A DNA stretch of 64,000 bases from JACRPH01 sp041665465 (GTDB taxonomy: Archaea; Nanobdellota; Nanobdellia; Woesearchaeales; GW2011-AR9): the NCBI GenBank assembly GCA_041665465.1, contig JBAYIU010000001.1:744001-808000 (forward strand), in the 5' to 3' direction. Positions 49,658 to 59,528 of this stretch are shown here, piece after piece. The translations under genes were made by a program, and so were the position numbers. Within the stretch, counting starts at the first letter, position 1; each line of letters opens with the position of its first letter. The notes beneath the pieces were generated by a model. That model had not been told where the DNA came from and made no database searches. It was given only the letters and a program-made list of their open reading frames with translations.

Positions 49658-50002
49658 TTAACCCCATCTGCATCCGTTAGCTTCACAGATAGCTTTATCG
49701 GAACTGTAATCTTTACAAGTGTTGATCACTTGAGCAAAATTGGTTCGCGCTTGTTCTTTTGCTTCATCTACAGTAGCTTTACTAAATTCAGACTTAAACG
49801 TTGTTTCAGCAGTTAATACTGGCCTACATTGACCGTAAGTAATACGCATAGTAGTTAGTTCTGTATCTCCGGTAACAGCTACTCCTTGTTGAAAGATAGT
49901 AATCCTTCCAGTAAAAATAGCTACCAGAACTACTAACACAATCAAAGCAATCGCTGCTACAATTATTACAGTTATAGAAATATCTCCTTTATTATTGACC
50001 AT
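49658..50002 (-). CDS. Pilin-like small protein, 114 aa
   Basis: A 114-residue protein starting MVNNKGDISITVIIVAAIALIVLVVLVAIFTGRI: N-K-G-D-I-S followed by a hydrophobic helix. The exterior part is short with four Cys (YGQCRPVL, NTCKDYSSDKAICEANGCRWG). The ATG at 50002 has AGAGGTGG 8 nt upstream; an in-frame ATG at 50053 would give a longer leader. A TATA-like element at 50091-50097 suggests a promoter for this and the downstream genes. Confidence 0.72.
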   Translation of the reverse strand: MVNNKGDISITVIIVAAIALIVLVVLVAIFTGRITIFQQGVAVTGDTELTTMRITYGQCRPVLTAETTFKSEFSKATVDEAKEQARTNFAQVINTCKDYSSDKAICEANGCRWG

Positions 50003-50090
50003 CTCTGGTTCCACCTCTTTTAGATTTTTAGTGAAAAATGTTCCATTTTTCATGACGACTATTAACTTAAGCTTAATAAAGAAAATGTCT

Positions 50091-50097
50091 ATATAAA
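50091..50097 (-). promoter_or_regulatory. TATA-like promoter for the distal pilin-like genes
   Basis: ATATAAA on the plus strand (TTTATAT on the minus strand) lies in the only gap of more than 70 bp inside the pilin-like array. Expected transcription would start near 50067, before both possible starts of the 114-aa gene. It suggests that genes from 50.0 to 43.8 kb can be transcribed apart from those upstream. Confidence 0.45.
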
Positions 50098-50137
50098 CCT
50101 TACTATAGGTTTAAGAGAAGATTGAGCTAAATTTTGT

Positions 50138-50710
50138 TCAATTACAGATATATAAGACGCTTTCTACCAATCCGATCTCAGTGTTTAAGAAAAAAGGTTT
50201 AGAAGTATCGCGTTCAAAATTAATGGGACATCCTTGAAGAGAATTCTTAACATCCAACAAAGGTATGCCCGCGGTATTTCCCACCAAGTACAATTTTGAA
50301 GTCAATTGATACTTCTTACCCCAAACACCAATGGTTTCATTTAACAGATTAGTGGTCAAGTCCTTTAAGAACACACAACTATGTCGATTATTACAACGAT
50401 ATAGGGAATATCCATTAGTTGTATCTTTAGTATCGTAATTTAAAGCACAGTCTTCTAATAAGTCTTTCTCAATCTGGGGAGCGGTTTCCGTACCATATTC
50501 TTGAACACAGCTAGTTTCGGCAACGGTAGTTTTCATTAAAGCACTCATAGTACTATAAGCAAGCAATTCTCGGGTAAATATTTTCTTTTGTGGATCTTCT
50601 TTAAAGGCGAAAAAGGCCATAAATAACATTCCTAAAGTAACCAGAATAACAATAACTACTAAACCTATGATTTCCATCTGACCTTTTTTTTGCTTAGTGA
50701 AGAAGACCAT
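50138..50710 (-). CDS. Pilin-like protein, 190 aa
   Basis: A 190-residue protein starting MVFFTKQKKGQMEIIGLVVIVILVTLGMLFMAFFAF: K-K-G-Q-M-E is a near-exact class III signal motif. The mature region has several Cys (TSCVQEYG, EDCALNYD, YRCNNRHSCVFL, LQGCPINF, LYICN) and looks like a compact mixed alpha/beta domain. The ATG overlaps the upstream stop by one base (TAATG). It is the last gene before a gap with a TATA-like element. Confidence 0.76.
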   Translation of the reverse strand: MVFFTKQKKGQMEIIGLVVIVILVTLGMLFMAFFAFKEDPQKKIFTRELLAYSTMSALMKTTVAETSCVQEYGTETAPQIEKDLLEDCALNYDTKDTTNGYSLYRCNNRHSCVFLKDLTTNLLNETIGVWGKKYQLTSKLYLVGNTAGIPLLDVKNSLQGCPINFERDTSKPFFLNTEIGLVESVLYICN

Positions 50711-51225
50711 TAGGAGTACACTCCCACTTCAATATATCCATAACCATAACGAATCTTTTCTCCGCCAACAGATTCATCTTTTAAAGTTATGGTGAAAAAG
50801 GTGGCTTCATATCCTGAACTTTCGGTGCTAGAATTAGTTGGCTTAGGTTGATCGTAAATGGTCCATTTTCCAAACAGGGGATATAGCTGATTAACGGTAA
50901 TACGAGAATATCCAAAAATATTATAATAATAATCAATTTTATGTTTCTTAAAAACATTTTCTACTTGACGCATTTTCATCAGATCAATACAATTGTCTTC
51001 TGGTTCTGCTTCTCCTTTACTACACTGAAGTTCTGGCAAGAACAAGACCTTAGAAGTGGTTCTTATAGCTCTAGAGATGATAATCTTTTCTTGTTCTTCT
51101 TTTAAAGAATATTCTTGATATTTAGAGTAAAAGATTAAACCAAAAGCAACTAACACAAAGAAAATAAAGAGGACAGCAATAGTCTCGGTAATGTGCATTT
51201 GCCCTTTTTTGTTTCTAATTTTCAT
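50710..51225 (-). CDS. Pilin-like protein, 171 aa
   Basis: A 171-residue protein starting MKIRNKKGQMHITETIAVLFIFFVLVAFGLIFYSKY: K-K-G-Q-M-H and a hydrophobic helix, the layout of archaeal prepilins. The mature part starts with a long amphipathic helix (QEYSLKEEQEKIIISRAIRTTSKVL), as in type IV pilins, then a beta-rich domain with two Cys (LQCSKGEAEPEDNCIDL). It follows the upstream stop after one base. Confidence 0.76.
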   Translation of the reverse strand: MKIRNKKGQMHITETIAVLFIFFVLVAFGLIFYSKYQEYSLKEEQEKIIISRAIRTTSKVLFLPELQCSKGEAEPEDNCIDLMKMRQVENVFKKHKIDYYYNIFGYSRITVNQLYPLFGKWTIYDQPKPTNSSTESSGYEATFFTITLKDESVGGEKIRYGYGYIEVGVYS

Positions 51226-51226
51226 G

Positions 51227-52420
51227 TTAATATAAGGGAATACAATCTCCCCTTTCCGCTAGATTTTGATTGGCATTTTGCACCGCCAAAGAGGTATCTA
51301 CTAAACCAACACATTCTGGAGGAAGCAGGTTGGCAGTAAAACGAGTTAAGCATTCAGCTACTTTATTTTGGTGGCTTTGTAAGGCTGTTTGAAGATTTTC
51401 AGGATTATTAGAAATATAATTAATACATTCACTAGTTAAAGTTAATTCGGGATGAAGTTGATAATAATTAATCATTTCAGACATTTTTCCACCTACCGTA
51501 TTAGTTAAATCATCTCCTCGATAAACTTCAGTAAGATAGAATAAACGTTGAAAAGATTTTTTCATATTACAAGTGTAAATCTGATCATTACCAGAAAAAA
51601 TTGCTCCATAACGAGCAGCATCATTTTTTCCCCCCATAGAAACCATCCGAATCGGTTCTTTATTTAATTTTTTCCACACCAACTTCTCTTTAACAAAGAA
51701 ATTTATGGTTAAACTTGAACCTGCTCCTTGAAATGAAACTGCAGTTAAAGTTTCATCACGTAAGTTTTTCATTTTTTCTACAATGATGGAAGGAATAGGA
51801 TCACCGTCATTAATCTGTCCAATTCCGTCAATAATTCGAATTTGAATATTCGGAGCAGGTTGAATCTCAGTTAAGTTGTTAACTTTTAAAACATTAAATC
51901 CCATTTTTGCAGATTCGTCCTTGCCACTGATGTTAGACACAGAACGGAGAAAGTCCGAAGATATTTCATTATCTCCCCACAACACATACTTATTATTGGT
52001 AGAAGTAACAAATAGGAAATCAATCACCTTGAAAGGTAATTTATAGGGAACACTCCAGGTGATTAAGCTAGCTGATTTAATCTCAGAGGGAGCAAAAATT
52101 GGATTGACGGGATCTTCTACCGGTAAAGTACGTCCAAGTAAACCATACTTACTTACTCCTTCATCACAACTAAAAAATAGAGTATAATCTCTTAATCCGC
52201 TAATGTCGATAGTGGTTTTAGTATTCTCTGAAATTTGGGCAGCAGTGAAAATGTTTTCCATGATACGAACGACTTCTCGATCAAGATTATCCTCTGATGC
52301 AGCTTTTTGTTTAACAATTATACCTGCAAAAAAAAGTAAAATCACTGCTCCAGCAATTAATATGTAGACCCAATTAAAAGTTACTTCCACTTGTCCTTTC
52401 TTGGTTATTTTAAGTACCAT
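51227..52420 (-). CDS. Pilin-like protein, 397 aa
   Basis: About 397 residues starting MVLKITKKGQVEVTFNWVYILIAGAVILLFFAGIIV: K-K-G-Q-V-E then a hydrophobic helix. The long mature part is mixed alpha/beta with Cys in FFSCDEGVS, YTCNMKKS, SECINYI, ECLTRF, PPECVGL and GDCIPLY. The start may be the ATG at 52420 or an ATG at 52435, which would overlap the previous gene by 11 bp; the shorter gives a standard n-region. Family not recognised. Confidence 0.74.
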   Translation of the reverse strand: MVLKITKKGQVEVTFNWVYILIAGAVILLFFAGIIVKQKAASEDNLDREVVRIMENIFTAAQISENTKTTIDISGLRDYTLFFSCDEGVSKYGLLGRTLPVEDPVNPIFAPSEIKSASLITWSVPYKLPFKVIDFLFVTSTNNKYVLWGDNEISSDFLRSVSNISGKDESAKMGFNVLKVNNLTEIQPAPNIQIRIIDGIGQINDGDPIPSIIVEKMKNLRDETLTAVSFQGAGSSLTINFFVKEKLVWKKLNKEPIRMVSMGGKNDAARYGAIFSGNDQIYTCNMKKSFQRLFYLTEVYRGDDLTNTVGGKMSEMINYYQLHPELTLTSECINYISNNPENLQTALQSHQNKVAECLTRFTANLLPPECVGLVDTSLAVQNANQNLAERGDCIPLY

Positions 52421-52424
52421 AAAC

Positions 52425-52994
52425 TTAACCCACATTGGGATAAATCTTAGTATGATCTCCCTTTCCTTCTAGGATCAAAGAAAAAGAGCCACTTTTTATG
52501 GGAGGGCATACGTAGGGAAGACTTGCTTCTTCATCGTTCCTATCGCCGATACTGATCTGATAAACTTTTATTTTGGCTAGTCCCTCAACTAGGGGACTTA
52601 AGAAAACATTCTCATCAACGCTAGCGTAACCATTCTTACCTTCCTGTTGAGCTTGTTGAGCATCTTTTAAAGCTAATCCTGCAGCTAAGTTTAATTCCTT
52701 AAGTTTTTCAATTTGATCGTTGGTTATTTGTGGATAATCTAAATTGACAAAACATATCTGCTGAAAGCTTCCGGAAACACGATAATTATTAACTCTAACT
52801 GAACCATACTCGGTATAAATTTTTTTAATAGAACTTTCTAAATTGGTTTTAAACTGAACCAGTTGAACTCCTTCTCCACTGGAGAGAAAACTATTGATAG
52901 CTCGGTACCCAAAAATAAGAATTAGTGTAAAAGCTACTCCTGCCATAATAAATATAAAAACCTGTCCTACCCCTACTCCTTTTTTGTTAATCAT
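52425..52994 (-). CDS. Pilin-like protein, 189 aa
   Basis: A 189-residue protein starting MINKKGVGVGQVFIFIMAGVAFTLILIFGYRAINSFL: K-K-G, a short Gly-rich linker and a hydrophobic helix. The mature part has an amphipathic helix (GVQLVQFKTNLESSIKKIYTEY) and a beta-rich domain. It begins one base after the stop of the 2155-aa gene and so is in the same transcript. Confidence 0.74.
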   Translation of the reverse strand: MINKKGVGVGQVFIFIMAGVAFTLILIFGYRAINSFLSSGEGVQLVQFKTNLESSIKKIYTEYGSVRVNNYRVSGSFQQICFVNLDYPQITNDQIEKLKELNLAAGLALKDAQQAQQEGKNGYASVDENVFLSPLVEGLAKIKVYQISIGDRNDEEASLPYVCPPIKSGSFSLILEGKGDHTKIYPNVG

Positions 52995-52995
52995 C

Positions 52996-55900
52996 TTATT
53001 TACCTTTTCTTTTTTGACTAAGATTCTTTAACTTGTTAAAAAAATCTTGCGCTTCTTCTTTACCTAATTGTTCTCCAATTGGTTTTTCTTTTTGGGCCAG
53101 ACTTTCTAGTTTAGCAAACAAACTTTTTTCTTGTGGTTTAAGACCAGGATGTATTTCTTCTTTATGTTCTGCATATTTCTGGGCTACCTGTTGTAATTTA
53201 TTTTCGGGTGCTCCACGTTGGTTTAATATCGGATCGATATGTGGAATTTGTTCAGATTTAGAAGTAAACTCTCCAAAAATATTTTCCCTGGAACGTTGTT
53301 TTAGTTTTTCTTCACGTGATCTTCTAAGTTGTAATAGTTTCCCTCCCCATGAAGAAGAAACTGAACTTTCTTGGGGAGTAGTTTGGGTATAATAATCTGT
53401 AGCCCTACCAACTACTGGTTTAACGCTTCCTCCTTTCACTGAAGAATATTTATAATAATAAATAAGATACCCACTGCCCCCAATAGTTAAGAGTAATCCT
53501 ATCAAGAATAATATCCAAGATAAACTACTACTTGTTCCTGAGGAAGTACCTGTTCCTGGAGGGGGAAGATTGGGAAGAGAAGGAACTTTGGTAGTAACAT
53601 TACCTCCCGTTAATATATTTGGGGAAGTTTTACCTCCCGGTAAGGTAATATCGGGAGAATCGCTAGCAGAACACGGGTTAGTTTCATAAATAAATTCCTG
53701 GTGGTTAGTATATCCATCGTCATCAGAATCATCATCAGAATCATCAATGCCATTTCCATCGGAATCTGGAAGTAAATAATCAAATACGCAACCAACTTGG
53801 TTATACCTCTTCTCCCAACTATCGAGTAGACCATCTTTATCACTATCGATTAAACTGGAGGCACTTTCATTCTTATCAATCAGATCTTGACCAGAACACC
53901 CCTTAATATCGACAACTTTACCCAATCCGGTGTCACTACAATTATCACAACGATCAATAATTGCATCCCCATCTGTGTCTTTAATATCAATCAGTTCTTT
54001 ACCGGTGTTATTGTTTCCCACATTATCGGAAACAAAATAGCATAACCAGGATTTTTGTTTGAAAGCTATTTTATTCCCGTTATAAGTTTGGTTAGCTGAA
54101 CAACTAGTCGATTCAAAACTGGTCCCGTATTTAAATTCCTTACATCCAATATCATCATTACATTTTAATTCTATTAATGGAGAAGCCAGAGAACAAGAAT
54201 CATTCATTAATACGCTGACTGAAGGAGCAGTGGCATCAACTTTACAATAGGAATAGTTTCCATCAACAATCGATACCCCGTTACTTTCTTTAAATTCTCC
54301 CCAATTTCCAGCCATATCTCCGGCTCTAACCTTAACATTATAACGATGAGTGAGATTTAAGGATGAGACATTTATTTCTAGTGGTAAAGAGGGAGCAACT
54401 GAAGCATTCGCAATTAAAATTTTAAGGTTAGATGAAGAGGAACCAGCACTGGAATTTACTTTCTTAATCATGGCCGTTATTTGGTCGTTAAGACTAAGGT
54501 TACTATTTTTATTTAAAGTAGAAAGATTTACATTAGCAATATTATTTAACACGTTCTTGTCTTCTCCCAAGTCGTATAATTCATAATAATATCCGCTAAC
54601 ATTCTCTTCTGAGGTATAAACCATCACCCGGATAGAACTACTTCCACAACTATAATTACCATCTTCTATTTCTGTAATTATCGGAGCAGTGGTATCTACA
54701 GAGAACTCTATCGCTGCTTCTGCTTGATGATCTCCCATCACACATTGTAATGGGTATTTATAATGTCCATCAGACAATCCTTCTAGATGATAATAATGGG
54801 ATTTTCCATCAACGGTAGAAAAGGGAATAAATTCTAAGCTTTCGTTGGTTCCGTCACGGAAAGAACAGGTTGCAGTTTTACTGGTACTTAAACTAAGATC
54901 GCCAGCATGATTAGTAAGATATCCTATTGGCAATAACGAACTAGGATAGATAAATCCTACGGAGGTATAATCTACCATAAACCTTAATTCTGAAATGTCC
55001 GATAACATCCCCGGACCGTTTTTACATTGAACAGATAAAAGATAATCTTTTTTACCCGTATCTCCTACGTCAGAAATACTGTAAGAGACAGTATGGTTCA
55101 TTTCTAAGTTTTTATTGTCTTCTCCCGGGAAAGAATGGGGCATAGTCAAATATTCTTGGCTTCCACGTCCCTCGGAATTATCACTAAAACGACAAAAGGT
55201 TTTGTCATCAGTAAGGGCAGTTAGTGTTGTGGCTAGTTCCTCATAAACTTGATTTGGATTAGCGTGTACATCCAGAATTTTAGGAGCACTAGAATCGTAT
55301 TCTAAGTTCATCTTCTTTTCTGGACCAAGTTCTCCTTCCGCGTTCTGACAAACGACATAAACACTTTTTATTCCTCCATTGGAATCGTAAGTAGAGAAGA
55401 CGCTTTCGGGGAATTCAGAAAAAATATATTTCTTTTCATCGTTTAATACCTTAACTTTATGTCCGGGTAATTCTCGATAGTTAAATCCTGAAGCAAAGTC
55501 AAATCCACAAACGGTAGTGGGAACTTTAGTGTAAAACTGCCAGTCAAAAGTAGGAACGCTACTGAAACCCCACACTTCTCCCGCATAAGTATATGGTTCT
55601 GGTAGTTCAAGAGTGATTCCGTATCCTTCTACTTTAACTTGACCACAAAGAGGTTGAAAATCTTTATTCCCGGCGATATCGATAGAATAATAACATATTC
55701 GGGTAGTTTCATTAACCGAGAAAGATCCTTGATAATCTTTATAATCGGGACTCCCCACTAAATCGCATCCTTCTCCTAAACAGTAGCGAGTCTTAGCGCA
55801 GGCGAAACCTTCGGGAGTACACTCTAAAGTGACTTCTGCACCACGAATAAAATAAAATTCCCAACCATAACCAGAAGGAGTTTCTGTTCGATTTCCCTCT

Positions 55901-58900
55901 GCCAAGGAAATAGATGTACTGGGGGCAGTAAAATCAATCGTGAATTGGAAATAATCTTCCAGGGTTTTATCGGTAAACAATTCTTTACATATCACTTTAT
56001 ATTCATTAAAATATTCTTTCTCGATAAATCCGGGAATCTCAGCTGTATAATGTTCTTTCCCGGTTTCATCGGTATTGTTAAAGTCGGTTACTTTTTCAGT
56101 TAAACGATAAAGAGAACAAGTTGATCCAACTTGAGTGTTAACCTTGAAAGAGATACTGGTTTGAGCTAACCTCTCTCCGATAGTAGGAGAGATGATATCA
56201 ATATCTTGTTCTTTGTCAAAAGTATAATTTTGTCCTTTTACTTGAACATTTCCTAGTTCATCAGTACAAGAAACAGTTAATTGATACATCACTCCGAGTA
56301 AAGAGGTAAAGTTTACTTGTTTATCTTGAACATCTAATCCCGCCACCTTTATTTGGGATGAACCAACCGGTAAGAGGGGAAATAAAGTAAAATTACAATC
56401 CATTGGTTCACTAATACCTTCTAAATATACGGTTAAGGCGGTACTATCCCCTTCAGTATCGTTAATATAATTTATTGTGAATTGGGGAGGAACGTTATCT
56501 ACATAGACGACAGTTTCTTGAAGTTGTTCTCGATTGAGATATTGATCGGTAGAATAATATTTTAGTTTGTAAGTCTTTCCATCGATCTGAGAATGAGATA
56601 AAGAACTAGCATTTAATATGTCTACTTGAAGAGTATCCGTTTGAGTCTTTTTTAAATAAGGAAGAGAGTCAAAGTTATTATTCTCAATGTTCTGAAGACA
56701 AGCGTCCGGAGCGTTAGGTTCAGCTGAAGTTAAACAGTAATATAGTTTTCCTAACGCGTTATTTTGTTGGGGATTGGTTTTCTTGCCGGTATGAATGTCT
56801 TGAGCTTCAAAAGTAAGGGTTGAATTAACTAGAGAAATACGATTTATTCCCGCATTGAGTAATTTAGTTTGGGGGGGGAAATTGTCGATTTTACAGGATT
56901 GACTTTGTCCAGCATCTGCAAAATTAAGACAATCTTCTTCACCATCAGCATTACCATCTTTAACACAAGTTCCTACCTTTCCCGTTTCTCCTTTCCAAAT
57001 ACATCTATGCCATCCACAGCGATCATTAGAAAGGGTAATCTCTCCTTGGTCGTTGCTTTTAATCGCTTGACCCCCAGTACATTCTGATTCGGTCGTATAA
57101 GTATAACAATTAGCATCTTTAGTGGGTGCTTCTCCGCAAGATTGACAACGACTGAGTTGATTAGCTGCAAAACAGTTCCCTAATCCGGAACAAACTTGGG
57201 CAGTACAATAATAATTTTCAAAAAGGGCGGCAGAAGGATTACATAAATAACATCTATCATCTTTTTTATAATCGGGATCAATACAATACCCTGCCCCCGT
57301 TTCCGGAGTAACCAACTGAGGTAAAACTAAACCGTAATCAATTAACTGATCATTAGCTGCCCCATTTATCCACTGACAAGAATGACTTAAACAATTATTA
57401 TACTGACAAGCCTCTTTACTAGAAATATCAAAGCAACTTGAAATCTTAGCACAACTCTTACAACTATTTACGATGGAAGAGGTTTGTTCATAATAACAAT
57501 AATTTCTAGGTTTCTCTTGGGTAATATCTCCACTGTTACCTTTTCCAAAATAACATTCTTCTTTAAGGGAATATAATCCGAAGGGATTAGAAAATAAATT
57601 GCAAGATCCTGAATCCTTACAATCAGCTTGAGTTTCTGAGATTTGGGCACAATAATAATCTTCAGGGATGCCTGAAGAAGAGGTACCATCGCGAATTCCA
57701 CAATCTAATCCGGTAACAAGTTTATTATTCTCATCGCAGGTCCAGGTCCATTTACGAGTATCTTTATCCTCGCCAAAACAGAAAGTTTCCCATCTCACTG
57801 GGGGTTCATGATATTTTCCTTCACATTGCTCATCACCAAGAGTAATGGTTTGTTCTGCCGGAGATTCTGATTGAAAACCAGAATCATATTTAGCAATAAT
57901 TCTGTAAGTATATGTTCCTTGCCATTCTACTTCTGAATCGAGGTAAGTTATGTCTGTAGGAGCGATAGAAATAGTGTCAACTACTTCTGTTCCTTGCAAT
58001 TTTTCTAAACTGTAAAGAGTTACTTCTGCACAAGGCTTATCCCAACTGAGCAAAACCTCTTTTTTACCCAATACGTGGTTGGCAGCAAAATTTTCTACGT
58101 TCTTGGTTGGGTTTTCTCCATAACGACCACATTCTTGTATTGGTTTAGTGAGAAGAATAGACAAAGAAACGGTCTGCCCGTGATTAATCTTAAAAGAAAA
58201 CCAATTAAATTTGTAATCTTGGTAAGTGGCAGAAACGGTGTGTGTTTCTGGGACTGCAGATTCTGCAATGTTGAAATTAAACTGGAATGCTCCATCCGGA
58301 TATTTAGAATATCCGATAAATTGATCGTCAACGTAAATTTTAGCCCCGTAAATCTGTTCTTCCGGATCGTCAGACAGGTTATTAGAATTTCGGTCTAAAT
58401 ATGTTTTCCCTTGTAAGTTTGATTGGGTTGCTGGGTTGAGAGTAAAAGAGTAAACGTTTTGACCTTGGACCAGTTTGATTTGGACCGTTTGAGAGATATA
58501 TCCTATGGCACTAGCAGTAAAATTAACTGTGGATTCTGGAGAAAAACCTCCTTGAATGAATTTTCCCTCTGCATCGGTTAATATTCTTTGATCTGTTCCT
58601 TCACCCCAAGAAATAACTGCTTGGGAAAGAGGTTGGTCTTGAGAATTGTGTACAGTTCCACTTAAATTTGCTTCTTTACCTGCAGAAATTAAAGTAAAGT
58701 TTATTTGGATAGAAGAGTTGGAACCTAAAGGGACAACCCTAGATAAGGGAGAGTATCCTTCTTTGCTAATCTTTAAAGTATAAGTCTTAGGAGTAAGAAC
58801 AAACAGGGTTTGACCGTTACTGGAAGTGGTTGCTTGCTTATTTTCTCCATCTAGAACCACTATCGCTCCGGACAGAGGATTGTTTTCTTGGTTAGAAACT

Positions 58901-59463
58901 AGTACAGTTAAGGTTGCGGGCAAGATGTTTACTTTACAATATTGGACATTACATTTATCTAAATTCATCCCTAAAGAATTGTCGAAAATGATCTTCTGTA
59001 AATCTGTAACTCCATATTGTTTAGCCATCAACTCACATTGATAACGGTTAAGATTAAATTGACAGAATTCTTTATCTGCAGAACTGGTAAATTTGCAACA
59101 GCCCAGATTACACCAAGGATCTTCTTCCCCTGAAGCAACAGCAGGAACAGCTATTCCTCCCATTATTCGACATTTTCCTAAAGCGTGAGTCTGACAATCG
59201 ACGTTACAAATTACTTTCTCACAATCGGGAAGAGAAGTACAATCGTTCCCGGGAAGAAAATATTGATCAAACTGACAATCTGAATGCAAAGCACAATCTG
59301 TTTGAGCTTCACTGTTAAGAAGTCTGGGTACACAGTAAACATCTTCACTAGCTTGGGGATAATAATAACATCCTTCCTGATCTGCAGCATAAATAACTTG
59401 AAGGAAAATAACTAAAAATAAAGCTAAAACTATCCATACCTTACCTCTTTTTTTAACTTCCAT
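52996..59463 (-). CDS. Giant cysteine-rich type I membrane surface protein, 2155 aa
   Basis: The largest gene here. A Sec signal (MEVKKRGKVWIVLALFLVIF) is followed by a cysteine-rich module (about 25-170) shared with the 355-aa neighbour. Next come carboxypeptidase-regulatory-like domains (about 185-345, e.g. PLSGAIVVLDGENKQATTSSNG), a fibronectin-like domain (about 455-545), further Cys-rich and Ig-like repeats, and acidic calcium-type repeats (about 1840-1945, DTDGDAIIDRCDNC, DSDGNGIDDSDDD). One membrane helix (about 1978-2003) and a cytoplasmic tail of about 150 aa end the protein. The tail carries two copies of a motif of the type F-x-K-L-x-x-L-(S/A)-Q-K. Likely a cell-surface adhesin or scaffold (inferred). 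Confidence 0.85.
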   Translation of the reverse strand: MEVKKRGKVWIVLALFLVIFLQVIYAADQEGCYYYPQASEDVYCVPRLLNSEAQTDCALHSDCQFDQYFLPGNDCTSLPDCEKVICNVDCQTHALGKCRIMGGIAVPAVASGEEDPWCNLGCCKFTSSADKEFCQFNLNRYQCELMAKQYGVTDLQKIIFDNSLGMNLDKCNVQYCKVNILPATLTVLVSNQENNPLSGAIVVLDGENKQATTSSNGQTLFVLTPKTYTLKISKEGYSPLSRVVPLGSNSSIQINFTLISAGKEANLSGTVHNSQDQPLSQAVISWGEGTDQRILTDAEGKFIQGGFSPESTVNFTASAIGYISQTVQIKLVQGQNVYSFTLNPATQSNLQGKTYLDRNSNNLSDDPEEQIYGAKIYVDDQFIGYSKYPDGAFQFNFNIAESAVPETHTVSATYQDYKFNWFSFKINHGQTVSLSILLTKPIQECGRYGENPTKNVENFAANHVLGKKEVLLSWDKPCAEVTLYSLEKLQGTEVVDTISIAPTDITYLDSEVEWQGTYTYRIIAKYDSGFQSESPAEQTITLGDEQCEGKYHEPPVRWETFCFGEDKDTRKWTWTCDENNKLVTGLDCGIRDGTSSSGIPEDYYCAQISETQADCKDSGSCNLFSNPFGLYSLKEECYFGKGNSGDITQEKPRNYCYYEQTSSIVNSCKSCAKISSCFDISSKEACQYNNCLSHSCQWINGAANDQLIDYGLVLPQLVTPETGAGYCIDPDYKKDDRCYLCNPSAALFENYYCTAQVCSGLGNCFAANQLSRCQSCGEAPTKDANCYTYTTESECTGGQAIKSNDQGEITLSNDRCGWHRCIWKGETGKVGTCVKDGNADGEEDCLNFADAGQSQSCKIDNFPPQTKLLNAGINRISLVNSTLTFEAQDIHTGKKTNPQQNNALGKLYYCLTSAEPNAPDACLQNIENNNFDSLPYLKKTQTDTLQVDILNASSLSHSQIDGKTYKLKYYSTDQYLNREQLQETVVYVDNVPPQFTINYINDTEGDSTALTVYLEGISEPMDCNFTLFPLLPVGSSQIKVAGLDVQDKQVNFTSLLGVMYQLTVSCTDELGNVQVKGQNYTFDKEQDIDIISPTIGERLAQTSISFKVNTQVGSTCSLYRLTEKVTDFNNTDETGKEHYTAEIPGFIEKEYFNEYKVICKELFTDKTLEDYFQFTIDFTAPSTSISLAEGNRTETPSGYGWEFYFIRGAEVTLECTPEGFACAKTRYCLGEGCDLVGSPDYKDYQGSFSVNETTRICYYSIDIAGNKDFQPLCGQVKVEGYGITLELPEPYTYAGEVWGFSSVPTFDWQFYTKVPTTVCGFDFASGFNYRELPGHKVKVLNDEKKYIFSEFPESVFSTYDSNGGIKSVYVVCQNAEGELGPEKKMNLEYDSSAPKILDVHANPNQVYEELATTLTALTDDKTFCRFSDNSEGRGSQEYLTMPHSFPGEDNKNLEMNHTVSYSISDVGDTGKKDYLLSVQCKNGPGMLSDISELRFMVDYTSVGFIYPSSLLPIGYLTNHAGDLSLSTSKTATCSFRDGTNESLEFIPFSTVDGKSHYYHLEGLSDGHYKYPLQCVMGDHQAEAAIEFSVDTTAPIITEIEDGNYSCGSSSIRVMVYTSEENVSGYYYELYDLGEDKNVLNNIANVNLSTLNKNSNLSLNDQITAMIKKVNSSAGSSSSNLKILIANASVAPSLPLEINVSSLNLTHRYNVKVRAGDMAGNWGEFKESNGVSIVDGNYSYCKVDATAPSVSVLMNDSCSLASPLIELKCNDDIGCKEFKYGTSFESTSCSANQTYNGNKIAFKQKSWLCYFVSDNVGNNNTGKELIDIKDTDGDAIIDRCDNCSDTGLGKVVDIKGCSGQDLIDKNESASSLIDSDKDGLLDSWEKRYNQVGCVFDYLLPDSDGNGIDDSDDDSDDDGYTNHQEFIYETNPCSASDSPDITLPGGKTSPNILTGGNVTTKVPSLPNLPPPGTGTSSGTSSSLSWILFLIGLLLTIGGSGYLIYYYKYSSVKGGSVKPVVGRATDYYTQTTPQESSVSSSWGGKLLQLRRSREEKLKQRSRENIFGEFTSKSEQIPHIDPILNQRGAPENKLQQVAQKYAEHKEEIHPGLKPQEKSLFAKLESLAQKEKPIGEQLGKEEAQDFFNKLKNLSQKRKGK

Positions 59464-59490
59464 CTATAGTCTAGAATTAAACAGTTTACA

Positions 59491-59499
59491 TTTATAAAT
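59491..59499 (-). promoter_or_regulatory. TATA-like promoter of the giant surface protein gene
   Basis: TTTATAAAT at 59491-59499, read on the minus strand as ATTTATAAA, lies 28-36 bp upstream of the ATG at 59463 in a 65-bp gap after the 355-aa gene. This predicts a very short 5' leader and a separate transcript for the giant gene and the pilin-like genes after it. Confidence 0.5.
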
Positions 59500-59528
59500 G
59501 TTCCGAGGAGAAACAGGAGTGAGAAATC

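Noticed and set aside
53033..53392. Plus-strand open frame of 119 codons under the C-terminus of the 2155-aa gene
   Set aside because: Antisense shadow of the Lys/Glu-rich tail; the protein on the minus strand has a coherent tail with repeated motifs.
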